Assembly: GCF_900115475.1 (NCBI RefSeq)
Contig: NZ_FOWP01000009.1
Span: forward strand, 62,001-126,000
Length of the DNA: 64,000 bases
Reading direction: 5' to 3'
From: Ectopseudomonas composti
GTDB taxonomy: Bacteria > Pseudomonadota > Gammaproteobacteria > Pseudomonadales > Pseudomonadaceae
In this document: positions 25,963 to 33,575 of the stretch, in pieces
Layout: each line of letters begins with the position of its first letter
How positions within the stretch are numbered: position 1 is the stretch's first letter
Notes under the pieces: generated by a model
What the model was told of the DNA's origin: nothing
The model's database searches: none
Seen by the model: only the letters and a program-made list of their open reading frames with translations
Position numbers and translations under genes: made by a program

Positions 25963-26753
25963 GTCAGGTAGACATCCCAACGGTGACGGTCGTTACACCG
26001 TCCTATAACGCTGAGAAGCTGATTGGGCGAACCATCGAGTCGGTGCTTGCTCAGTCATGTCAGGACTGGGAGCTACTCGTTATCGACGATTGCTCGAAAG
26101 ACGCGACGCGAGATGTGGTGGCAGCCTATGCCGCTCAGGACTCCAGGATTCGGCTGATTGCCTTGGAGAAGAACAATGGCGCTCCGGCAGCGCCTCGGAA
26201 CATTGGGGTGCGTGAGGCCAAAGGGCGCTGGATCGCATTCCTTGATGCCGATGATATTTGGCATCCTGAGAAACTTGCTTTGCAGTTGGAAGCGGCCGAT
26301 GCGAAGTCTGGAGAGTTCATCAGTTCCCAGATGAAGGATTTTTGGAATGACGCTACGCTGAATTTTGTTCCCGTCAAGGATGCTCCAGTGGCGGCTATTT
26401 CTTTCGCTCAACAGCGCATCAAGGGGCGTATCCCGACTTCCAGTGTATTGATCATACGCGAGCTGATGCTCGCTTTTCCGTTCAATGAGGACATTCGCTA
26501 CAAGGCAGTGGAGGATTATCACTGCTGGCTGCGGATCCTTGAGAGCGGGATTGTGAACTGGAAAGTCCAGTATCCACTACTCAGTTATCGTCGTATCGCT
26601 GGCCAGATATCTGGCTCCAAACGCTATATGCTCGAGCGGATGCATATGCTGCACAGAGAATTTCCTAATACCAATTCTCTGCAGGCAGCATTATTTACGT
26701 TTACCCATGCAGTGGGCGGCTTTTATTACCGTATTTTAAGGAAAGGTCTATGA
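25959..26753 (+). CDS. Family 2 glycosyltransferase
   Basis: A 264-residue GT-A enzyme with the GT2 start VTVVTPSYNAEKLIGRTIES, then VIDDCSKD, the NNGAPAAPRN loop, and the metal-binding FLDADDIWHPEKL. It should form a beta linkage from a nucleotide sugar. Being the only GT2 in the locus and next to the UDP-xylose genes, it is a candidate xylosyltransferase onto lipid-linked FucNAc; donor and acceptor are inferred. It starts with TTG, with AGAGG upstream, overlapping the previous stop, and it overlaps the uxs ATG. Confidence 0.88.
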   Translation: MSQVDIPTVTVVTPSYNAEKLIGRTIESVLAQSCQDWELLVIDDCSKDATRDVVAAYAAQDSRIRLIALEKNNGAPAAPRNIGVREAKGRWIAFLDADDIWHPEKLALQLEAADAKSGEFISSQMKDFWNDATLNFVPVKDAPVAAISFAQQRIKGRIPTSSVLIIRELMLAFPFNEDIRYKAVEDYHCWLRILESGIVNWKVQYPLLSYRRIAGQISGSKRYMLERMHMLHREFPNTNSLQAALFTFTHAVGGFYYRILRKGL

Positions 26754-27700
26754 AGCGGATTATGGTGACAGGTGGAGCCGGCTTTCTGGGGTCGCATCTT
26801 TGTGAGCGATTGTTGTCGGAGGGCAATGAGGTGTTGTGCGTGGACAACTTCTTCACCGGAGCCAAGCGCAATATTGCCCATCTGCTGAGTAATCCTTACT
26901 TTGAATTGATTCGCCATGATGTGACGTTTCCGCTTTATGTCGAGGTCGATGAAATTTATAACCTCGCTTGCCCGGCGTCGCCTGTGCATTATCAGTTCGA
27001 CCCTGTGCAGACACTCAAGACCAGTGTTCATGGCGCTATCAATGTATTAGGCCTTGCCAAGCGCACAAAGGCGAAGATTTTTCAGGCATCGACCAGTGAA
27101 GTTTATGGTGATCCTGAGGTGCACCCTCAGCCAGAGTCGTATTGGGGGCGCGTGAACCCCATCGGTATTCGCTCTTGCTATGACGAAGGTAAGCGCTGTG
27201 CTGAAACGCTTTTCTCCGATTACCACAGGCAGCACGGTGTAAGAATCAAGATTGCCCGGATCTTCAACACCTATGGCCCACGAATGCATCCCAATGATGG
27301 CCGTGTCGTCAGTAACTTCATCGTTCAGGCCTTGCGTGGTGAGGACATCACCATTTACGGGGAAGGGCAGCAAACTCGAAGCTTCTGTTACGTTGATGAT
27401 CTGGTTGAGGGCTTTGTACGCCTGATGGGGACGTCCGATGATGTGACCGGGCCGATAAACTTAGGCAACCCTGGTGAGTTCACCATGCTGCAGCTAGCTG
27501 AGCGTGTTTTGGCGCTTACTGGCTCTTCTTCGAAGCTGGTGTTCCGTCCTTTGCCGCAAGATGATCCGAAGCAACGCCAACCCGACATTACTCAGGCAAA
27601 GGCGGTTCTCGATTGGCAGCCTACCATTGCACTCGACAACGGCCTGGAAAAGACCATCAGCTATTTTGATGCCTTGCTCAAAGAGGAGCCTCTGGTTTGA
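26750..27700 (+). CDS. uxs: UDP-glucuronate decarboxylase (UDP-xylose synthase)
   Basis: Uxs converts UDP-glucuronate to UDP-xylose through a 4-keto intermediate. The 316-residue SDR protein has TGGAGFLGSHLC, the NLACPASPVHYQ segment, STSEVYGDP and the catalytic YDEGKR (YxxxK), then ARIFNTYGPRMHPNDGRVVSNF in its usual place. NLACPASP and YDEGKR distinguish it from generic epimerases. The following gene makes its substrate, UDP-glucuronate, so the pair is a UDP-xylose module. Confidence 0.94.
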   Translation: MKRIMVTGGAGFLGSHLCERLLSEGNEVLCVDNFFTGAKRNIAHLLSNPYFELIRHDVTFPLYVEVDEIYNLACPASPVHYQFDPVQTLKTSVHGAINVLGLAKRTKAKIFQASTSEVYGDPEVHPQPESYWGRVNPIGIRSCYDEGKRCAETLFSDYHRQHGVRIKIARIFNTYGPRMHPNDGRVVSNFIVQALRGEDITIYGEGQQTRSFCYVDDLVEGFVRLMGTSDDVTGPINLGNPGEFTMLQLAERVLALTGSSSKLVFRPLPQDDPKQRQPDITQAKAVLDWQPTIALDNGLEKTISYFDALLKEEPLV

Positions 27701-29040
27701 GTTCGCTGATGAGAATTACGGTTTTTGGCAGCGGCTATGTCGGCTTGGTAACCGGTGCTTGCCTGGCTGACGTTGGGCATTCGGTCATGTGCATCGATGT
27801 CGACCAAAAGAAGATTGACGGCCTTAATCGCGGCATCATTCCTATTTACGAGCCCGGGCTTGAGGAAATGATCCTCAAGAACTCGAAGGCAGGCCGTTTG
27901 AGCTTTTCGACGGATGCGGCTGCTGGGGTCGAGCACGGTTACTTGCAGTTCATTGCTGTTGGTACGCCGCCTGATGAGGATGGCAAGGCTGATCTGAAGT
28001 ACGTGTTGGAGGTGGCGGCCACTATCGGCCGTCACATGACGGAAAAGAAGGTTGTCATCGACAAGTCAACTGTGCCGGTTGGTACGGCAGACAAGGTGCG
28101 TGACCGTATCGGTTCGATATTGGCCGATCGCGGTGTGCAGGTTGAGTTTGAGGTGTGTTCGAATCCGGAGTTCTTGAAAGAGGGCGCTGCAATCGAGGAC
28201 TTCACCAAAGGTGCGCGTATCGTTGTTGGAACGGATTCGCTCGAGGTGCGTGATGCTATGCGTCACTGCTATGCGCCCTACAATCGTAATCACGATAAGT
28301 TGATGTTCATGGATGTACGGTCGGCAGAACTGACCAAATACGCCGCCAACGCAATTTTGGCAACCAAGATCAGTTTCATGAACGAGATGGCCGCATTGGC
28401 CGAGCGCTTGGGGGCTGATATCGAGCAGGTACGCCTCGGTATCGGTTCGGATCCTCGAATCGGCTATCACTTCATATACCCCGGCTGTGGCTATGGTGGT
28501 TCGTGTTTCCCCAAAGATGTGCAAGCTTTGGCACGTACTGCTTTGGAGGTTGGAGTCGAGCCAGATCTCCTAATGGCAGTCGAGCGTGTGAACCAACGCC
28601 AGAAACAGGTGCTGTTTGACAAGCTGTCACGTGCTTTCGATGGCCAGCTCGCTGGCAGGAAGGTTGCGCTGTGGGGGCTTGCATTCAAGCCAAATACTGA
28701 CGACATGCGTGATGCCCCGAGCCGGGTTCTGATGGAGGCTCTTTGGCAGGCAGGAGCCTGCGTGCAAGCTTTTGATCCTGAAGCGATGCAGGAGTGCCGG
28801 CGTATTTATGGTGAGCGTACTGATCTGATCCTGTGCGACTCTCGCGAGGCGGCCCTGAAGGGGGCTGATGCGCTCGTCATTTGTACCGAGTGGAAGGCCT
28901 TCCGCACCATTGATCCGTCTTTGCTCAAGGCTAGCCTGCGTTTACCGGTCGTTGTGGATGGGAGAAATCTATTCGATCCGGTTGAAATGGCGCAGGCAGG
29001 TTTGCTTTATCACGCTATTGGTCGCGGATTGACGCAATGA
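27697..29040 (+). CDS. ugd: UDP-glucose 6-dehydrogenase
   Basis: Ugd oxidises UDP-glucose twice to UDP-glucuronate with NAD. The protein has the Rossmann motif VFGSGYVGLVTGACLADVGH, KSTVPVGTAD, NPEFLKEGAAI and the catalytic Cys in YPGCGYGGSCFPKD. At about 447 residues it is of normal length. TTG 27697 has GAGGAG 8 bases upstream and overlaps the uxs stop; ATG 27709 gives the canonical MRITVFG start but has no good site. It feeds Uxs and overlaps the next gene. Confidence 0.95.
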   Translation: MSSLMRITVFGSGYVGLVTGACLADVGHSVMCIDVDQKKIDGLNRGIIPIYEPGLEEMILKNSKAGRLSFSTDAAAGVEHGYLQFIAVGTPPDEDGKADLKYVLEVAATIGRHMTEKKVVIDKSTVPVGTADKVRDRIGSILADRGVQVEFEVCSNPEFLKEGAAIEDFTKGARIVVGTDSLEVRDAMRHCYAPYNRNHDKLMFMDVRSAELTKYAANAILATKISFMNEMAALAERLGADIEQVRLGIGSDPRIGYHFIYPGCGYGGSCFPKDVQALARTALEVGVEPDLLMAVERVNQRQKQVLFDKLSRAFDGQLAGRKVALWGLAFKPNTDDMRDAPSRVLMEALWQAGACVQAFDPEAMQECRRIYGERTDLILCDSREAALKGADALVICTEWKAFRTIDPSLLKASLRLPVVVDGRNLFDPVEMAQAGLLYHAIGRGLTQ

Positions 29041-29972
29041 CCATCCTGATAACAGGGGCTTCTGGTTTTGTAGGCGGCGCCCTTGCCAGGCGCTTGGTTG
29101 AGCAGGGGAGTGGTGTTCGCACCCTGGGGAGGACGCGGCCTGGGATTGCTACTGAGTTTTTCGAGGGCTCGATAGATGATCAGCAGGTTTCGAGCAAAGC
29201 CCTCGAAGGAGTTGATTGTGTCGTTCATCTGGCAGGTAGAGCGCACCAACTCCGTGAGACCAGTGTCGATCCGCTGGAAGACTTCAGGGCTGCCAACTGC
29301 AGAATTTCCGAAGAGTTGGCTGCTCAGGCGATTGAAGCAGGCGTCAGGCGGTTTGTTTTCATCAGCTCAATTGGCGTGAACGGTGCGTTTACCCAAGACG
29401 GTCGTCCGTTCACAGAGGCTAGCCAGCCGGAGCCGCATTCGCCTTATGCGCGATCGAAGTATGAGGCTGAAGTTGCTTTGCGTAGGCTGGCTGAGAGGGG
29501 AGGTATGGAGCTGGTGATTATCCGTCCTCCCCTGGTGTACGGCGCTGGGGCGCCTGGTAATTTTTCCAGCTTGATGCGCTGGGTTGGTAAAGGGATTCCC
29601 TTGCCGTTTGGAGCGGTTCACAACAAGCGCTCCCTGATCGCTGTCGATAACCTGGTTGATCTGATTATTCGCTGCATCGACCACCCAGCTGCTGCCAATG
29701 AGCTGTTTCTGGCGGGTGATGGCGATGATTTATCGACGACTGAGTTGTTGCGTGGTGTGGCTGATTCCATGGGGCGACCTGCGCGTTTGATGCCGGTGCC
29801 TGTCATTCTGCTGCGGTTGGCTGCCAGCGCACTCGGAAAGAAGGGCATGGCCCATAGCTTGCTGGATTCACTGCAGGTTGATATCAGCAAGGCGCGTGAT
29901 TTACTGGGATGGGAACCGCCGGTTTCCGTAGAGGAAGGCTTGAGAAGGTGCGTGCGTGATTCGTCTGTTTGA
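29037..29972 (+). CDS. wbpV: NAD-dependent epimerase/reductase, WbpV-like (UDP-FucNAc synthesis)
   Basis: A 311-residue SDR protein with ILITGASGFVGGALARRLVEQG, HLAGRAHQLRE, SSIGVNG and catalytic PYARSKYEAE. WbpV/WbpK-type enzymes reduce the 4-keto sugar made by WbpM to UDP-FucNAc or UDP-QuiNAc. HLAGRAHQ and the place directly before a sugar-phosphate transferase and wbpM are typical of this group. Which epimer is made cannot be decided by eye. It overlaps ugd upstream and the transferase downstream. Confidence 0.85.
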   Translation: MTILITGASGFVGGALARRLVEQGSGVRTLGRTRPGIATEFFEGSIDDQQVSSKALEGVDCVVHLAGRAHQLRETSVDPLEDFRAANCRISEELAAQAIEAGVRRFVFISSIGVNGAFTQDGRPFTEASQPEPHSPYARSKYEAEVALRRLAERGGMELVIIRPPLVYGAGAPGNFSSLMRWVGKGIPLPFGAVHNKRSLIAVDNLVDLIIRCIDHPAAANELFLAGDGDDLSTTELLRGVADSMGRPARLMPVPVILLRLAASALGKKGMAHSLLDSLQVDISKARDLLGWEPPVSVEEGLRRCVRDSSV

Positions 29973-30507
29973 TATTTTGTTTGCTTCTATGGGGCTGTTG
30001 TTTGGTTTCCCGGTACTGCTGCTGATTTATGTCTTGGGGCTGTTCGACACAGGGTCGCCGCTTTTCCGGCAGGAGCGTGTAGGGCGTAACCTGAAGCCAT
30101 TTGTTTTGGTGAAATTTCGCACCATGAAGGTGGACACTGCTTCGGTTGCCAGTCATTTGGCGTCCTCTGCGTCGATTACGCCCATGGGCGGTTTTCTGCG
30201 CCGCACCAAGCTGGATGAGTTGCCACAGCTTTGGAATGTGCTGAAGGGGGAGATGAGCCTGGTGGGGCCGCGTCCTAATCTGTTCAATCAGGCTGAGCTG
30301 ATCGCAGAGCGGTCCGCGCTTGGCGTATATGACGTGCGCCCTGGTATCACGGGTGTGGCCCAGGTCCAGGGTATCGATATGTCTACGCCCAGGTTGCTGG
30401 CCGAGACGGATGCTCAAATGATTCGTGCATTGTCGCTGTCCCTGTATTTCAGACTGATCATGCAGACGGCTCTGGGTAAGGGCGGTGGTGATCGCGTCGT
30501 GCGCTGA
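29956..30507 (+). CDS. Polyprenyl-phosphate sugar-1-phosphate transferase (PglC/small-monotopic type)
   Basis: A 183-residue initiating transferase of the bacterial sugar transferase family. One N-terminal re-entrant hydrophobic segment (about 1-30) precedes KFRTMK, LRRTKLDELPQLWNVLKGEMSLVGPRP and DVRPGITGVAQVQG, the catalytic core (with the Asp-Glu pair). It puts a sugar 1-phosphate, probably FucNAc or a related 6-deoxy sugar, on undecaprenyl phosphate. It is the minimal form, lacking the CoA-binding-like N-domain of WbaP. P. aeruginosa O-antigen loci carry the unrelated WbpL (WecA type) here. GTG 29956 overlaps the reductase gene. Confidence 0.9.
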   Translation: MIRLFDILFASMGLLFGFPVLLLIYVLGLFDTGSPLFRQERVGRNLKPFVLVKFRTMKVDTASVASHLASSASITPMGGFLRRTKLDELPQLWNVLKGEMSLVGPRPNLFNQAELIAERSALGVYDVRPGITGVAQVQGIDMSTPRLLAETDAQMIRALSLSLYFRLIMQTALGKGGGDRVVR

Positions 30508-30582
30508 TGACTGATCCGCTCATGACACTGGATGCGCTCTGCTGTTCAACAGCGTTTGGGCTGGGCTTTAGGGATGATTGAT

Positions 30583-32559
30583 ATGCGTGAATTTCTGGTC
30601 GCTCTGCCCAGACGGCAGAAGCGGTTTTTGCAACTAGCAGCCGATACGCTGCTGATCTGGGTTGCGCTGTGGCTGTCATTCGCTGTCCGGTTGGGCGACT
30701 TTTTCGCTGCCAAGCCTTTCGACGGCCATGGTTGGTTATTTATCACTGCACCGCTAATCGCACTGCCCATCTTTATTCGTATGGGTATGTATCGGGCGGT
30801 GATGCGTTATGTCGGTGGTGATGCACTAATCACAATCGCAAAGGCGGTTTCCCTGTCAGCGTTGGTGCTGGCTCTCGTAGTTTACTGGTATCGAGGGCCG
30901 ACGGCTTTGGTGCCGCGTTCCATGGTTTTTAACTACTGGTGGTTAAGCCTGTTGCTCTTGGGGGGGCTGCGCTTGGCGATGCGCCAGTTTTTTGTGGGGG
31001 ATTGGCTAGATCCGCTTAGTCGCCAACGGGTGGCTGAGGGGGGCGCTTCCCGTGTGGCGATCTACGGAGCCGGTACGGCCGGTAATCAGTTGTTGGCGGC
31101 GTTGCGCCTGAGCAAGACGATGCGACCTGTGGCTTTCGTGGATGATGATGCAGGTGTTGCTAACCGGGTTATCGCTGGATTGCGTGTTTACACCCCCAAG
31201 CACATTCAGCAGATGATCCATGAAACTGCTGCTGGTGAGATTCTATTGGCCATGCCATCCATTTCACGCGCGCGTCGGCGTGCAATTCTGGAGGCGCTGG
31301 AGCCTTACGCGCTTCATGTGCGAAGCGTCCCTGGTTTTACCGATCTGGCCAGTGGGCGGGTTAAGGTCGAGGACATTCAGGAAGTCGATATCGCCGATCT
31401 TCTCGGGCGTGACGCCGTGCCGCCTCGGCAAGACTTATTCGAGCGCTGCATCAAGAATCAGGTGGTTCTGGTAACCGGCGCTGGTGGCTCTATCGGTTCG
31501 GAGCTGTGCCGGCAGATTCTCGCTAGCGGCGCGCGAACCCTGCTGCTTTTCGAGCATAGCGAGTTCAATCTCTACAGTATCCATGGTGAATTGCAGCAGC
31601 GAATCGAGCGAGAGTCGCTGCCGATCAAGTTGGTGCCGATTCTCGGGTCTATCCGTAACTTCGAGCGTTTGTTCGATATTCTGCAGACTTGGCGTGTAAA
31701 CACCGTTTATCACGCTGCAGCGTACAAGCATGTGCCGATGGTTGAGCATAACGTCGCTGAGGGGGTACTCAATAATCTGGTTGGTACACTCAATGCTGCA
31801 CAGGCGTCGATCAAGGCGGGTGTCGCCAATTTTGTTCTGATTTCTACCGACAAAGCGGTGCGGCCTACCAATGTGATGGGCAGCACCAAGCGTTTGGCTG
31901 AGATGGTGCTGCAGGCGCTGAGTCGTGAGTCTGCGCCAGTGTTGTTCGGTGATGATTCAGGCGTTCATCACGTCAACAAGACCCGTTTCACCATGGTACG
32001 TTTTGGTAATGTACTGGGTTCTTCCGGGTCTGTGATTCCGCTGTTCAGGGAGCAGATCAAGCAGGGTGGCCCGGTGACGGTGACGCATCCGAACATCACC
32101 CGCTATTTCATGACGATCCCTGAGGCGGCGCAACTCGTCATTCAGGCAGGTTCGTTGGGGCAGGGTGGGGATGTGTTCGTGCTGGACATGGGCGAGCCGG
32201 TAAAGATCGCCGATCTTGCTGAGAAGATGATTCGGTTGTCCGGCCTGACTGTCCGCGATGAGCGCACTCCGCATGGCGATATCGGCGTCGAGTTCACCGG
32301 GTTGCGTCCTGGTGAGAAGCTCTATGAGGAGCTACTGATCGGCGAGGATGTGAAGCCTACGGAGCATCCGATGATCATGCGTGCGGAAGAGGATATGTTG
32401 CCCTGGGACGAGCTCAAGGCTCGCTTGCAGGCGCTACTGGTTGCGGTCAGTGAGGATGACTACGCGCGCGTGAGAGTGCTGCTTCGTGAAACTGTCCATG
32501 GTTATGTGCCGGAAGGTGAGATCGTGGATTGGATTCATCTCAGAAACCGGGAGCGTTGA
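30583..32559 (+). CDS. wbpM: Membrane UDP-GlcNAc 4,6-dehydratase WbpM
   Basis: WbpM makes UDP-4-keto-6-deoxy-GlcNAc, the precursor of FucNAc and QuiNAc, and is the conserved last gene of Pseudomonas O-antigen loci. About four N-terminal membrane segments (to ~residue 130) and a Rossmann domain with IYGAGTAGNQLL precede the dehydratase domain (LVTGAGGSIGSELC, STDKAVRPTNVMGSTKR, the SMK-type catalytic set). ATG 30583 has AGGG at proper distance and starts MREFLVALPRRQKR as in homologues; the longer frame from 30532 has no site. It works with the WbpV-like reductase and the PglC-like transferase. Its 658 residues are normal. Confidence 0.95.
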   Translation: MREFLVALPRRQKRFLQLAADTLLIWVALWLSFAVRLGDFFAAKPFDGHGWLFITAPLIALPIFIRMGMYRAVMRYVGGDALITIAKAVSLSALVLALVVYWYRGPTALVPRSMVFNYWWLSLLLLGGLRLAMRQFFVGDWLDPLSRQRVAEGGASRVAIYGAGTAGNQLLAALRLSKTMRPVAFVDDDAGVANRVIAGLRVYTPKHIQQMIHETAAGEILLAMPSISRARRRAILEALEPYALHVRSVPGFTDLASGRVKVEDIQEVDIADLLGRDAVPPRQDLFERCIKNQVVLVTGAGGSIGSELCRQILASGARTLLLFEHSEFNLYSIHGELQQRIERESLPIKLVPILGSIRNFERLFDILQTWRVNTVYHAAAYKHVPMVEHNVAEGVLNNLVGTLNAAQASIKAGVANFVLISTDKAVRPTNVMGSTKRLAEMVLQALSRESAPVLFGDDSGVHHVNKTRFTMVRFGNVLGSSGSVIPLFREQIKQGGPVTVTHPNITRYFMTIPEAAQLVIQAGSLGQGGDVFVLDMGEPVKIADLAEKMIRLSGLTVRDERTPHGDIGVEFTGLRPGEKLYEELLIGEDVKPTEHPMIMRAEEDMLPWDELKARLQALLVAVSEDDYARVRVLLRETVHGYVPEGEIVDWIHLRNRER

Positions 32560-32568
32560 GGCTTTGAT

Positions 32569-32596
32569 TTGACAGCAGGGAGATAGCGTCTAGGTT
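32569..32596 (+). promoter_or_regulatory. Sigma-70-like promoter ahead of the comEA-like gene
   Basis: A perfect TTGACA at 32569-32574 and a TAGGTT at 32591-32596 are 16 bases apart and lie about 55 bases before the start of the following gene. The -35 is consensus and the -10 is weak. Confidence 0.45.
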
Positions 32597-32653
32597 GATT
32601 CTAGTGGGGTTTGAAACCTCACTTGGATCTACATACGACAAAGGAATGCAATT

Positions 32654-32977
32654 ATGCTAAGACTCCGTCTATCTTCCGTACTGTTTGCTGTTCTCGCTTC
32701 CTTCTCTCTGGCTGCCGCTGCAGCTGAAACCCCAAAAACCGAAAGCGCCAAACCGGCTGCCGTGCAGTTGGCGCAGGTTGCCGTGGTCAATCTCAATACC
32801 GCCGATGCTGCAACACTGCAGAGTGAGTTGGTGGGAATTGGTGCGACCAAGGCGCAGGCGATTGTGGCTTACCGCGAGGAGCACGGTAATTTCGCTTCGG
32901 TCGACGAGTTGCTGGAGGTGAAGGGGATCGGTGAAGCGACGCTGGAGAAGAATCGCGACAAGTTGAGTGTTAACTAA
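32654..32977 (+). CDS. ComEA-like helix-hairpin-helix protein, exported
   Basis: A 107-residue protein with a signal peptide (LRLRLSSVLFAVLASFSLAAAAA, cleaved near 22), a short Ala/Pro/Lys-rich spacer and a C-terminal double HhH domain: VNLNTADAATLQSELVGIGATKA then IVAYREEHGNFASVDELLEVKGIGEATLEKNRDKL (quoted here only as its ends). ComEA proteins bind DNA in the periplasm during uptake. A small ComEA-like gene follows wbpM in other pseudomonads too, so this is the conserved right border of the O-antigen locus. Its function in these bacteria is not well known. Confidence 0.88.
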   Translation: MLRLRLSSVLFAVLASFSLAAAAAETPKTESAKPAAVQLAQVAVVNLNTADAATLQSELVGIGATKAQAIVAYREEHGNFASVDELLEVKGIGEATLEKNRDKLSVN

Positions 32978-32999
32978 CGCCTGGCGGCGTTTCTGTCTG

Positions 33000-33023
33000 G
33001 GCCGGTCTTTGACCGGCCTTTTT
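33000..33023 (+). terminator. Intrinsic terminator after the comEA-like gene
   Basis: A perfect 8-bp GC-rich stem (33000-33007 with 33011-33018) and a TTT loop, followed by five T, 23 bases after the stop codon. Confidence 0.92.
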
Positions 33024-33077
33024 GTTTTTAGGGGCGCGTATCTTGTCGGAGCTGCGCCTTGGCTCTCGAATGCAGCC

Positions 33078-33098
33078 GGTGCGCATGGCGCACCCTAC
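33078..33098. repeat. Half copy of the GTAGGGTGCGC palindrome family
   Basis: The segment matches the right arm of the elements at 42528, 47385 and 54651 (GGTGCGCATGGCGCACC core then CTAC). The left arm is missing, so this is a solo or decayed copy. Confidence 0.6.
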
Positions 33099-33262
33099 GA
33101 AGAGCGTTCGGCATCGTTACTAGGCTCTGGACTCGACAGCGCAGCTGAACGCGCTTTAGCGCGGCCCCGGAGGGGTGAGCGAAGCGAATAACCTGGGACA
33201 TGGTCCCTGGTGAGAGTCCGCAGGCAATAAAAAACCCAGTGGTTAGGCTGGGTTCTTGAATT

Positions 33263-33338
33263 TGGCTCCGCGACCTGGACTCGAACCAGGGACCCAATGA
33301 TTAACAGTCATTTGCTCTACCGACTGAGCTATCGCGGA
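33263..33338 (-). tRNA. tRNA-Asn (GTT)
   Basis: The reverse strand folds as a 76-base tRNA: acceptor TCCGCGA pairing with TCGCGGA, a D arm with AGCTCAGTCGGTAGAGC, anticodon loop CTGTTAA (GTT, Asn), TTCGAGTCC in the T arm and an encoded CCA at 33263-33265. It is in the same place in P. aeruginosa, between wbpM and tyrB. Confidence 0.97.
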
Positions 33339-33430
33339 ACAACGGCGCGTATGTTACTGATTAAAAAAGAGAAGTCAACACTTTGCAGGGGCTTCTACGT
33401 GGCAGGGGTTCGGCAGATTCGGTGGCGCTA

Positions 33431-33513
33431 TTGTGGGAGGGGCTTTAGCCGCGACAGTTGCCAGCCCGCAACAGATCGCGGCTAAAACGGAATGCCGCCC
33501 AGCCGCTCCTACG
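33431..33513. repeat. REP-like palindrome upstream of the tyrB terminator
   Basis: Outer arms GTGGGAGGGGCTTTAGCCGCGA and the later TCGCGGCTAA and GCCGCTCCTAC segments form nested inverted repeats. The GGAGCGGCTT...CCGCGAC core also appears at 37164. It resembles the Pseudomonas REP family. Confidence 0.65.
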
Positions 33514-33530
33514 GTGACTTTTGGCGGATG

Positions 33531-33560
33531 CAAAAACGCCGGCTCATGGCCGGCGTTTTG
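33531..33560 (-). terminator. Intrinsic terminator of tyrB
   Basis: A 7-bp GC-rich stem (33537-33543 with 33549-33555) extended by A/T runs on both sides. Read on the minus strand, it follows the tyrB stop by about 15 bases and ends in a T run; it could also work on the plus strand. Confidence 0.85.
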
Positions 33561-33575
33561 GTTTATCGCAGCAGC

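Noticed and set aside
32967..33191. Short frame after the comEA-like gene
   Set aside because: It crosses the terminator and a repeat fragment; no ribosome site.
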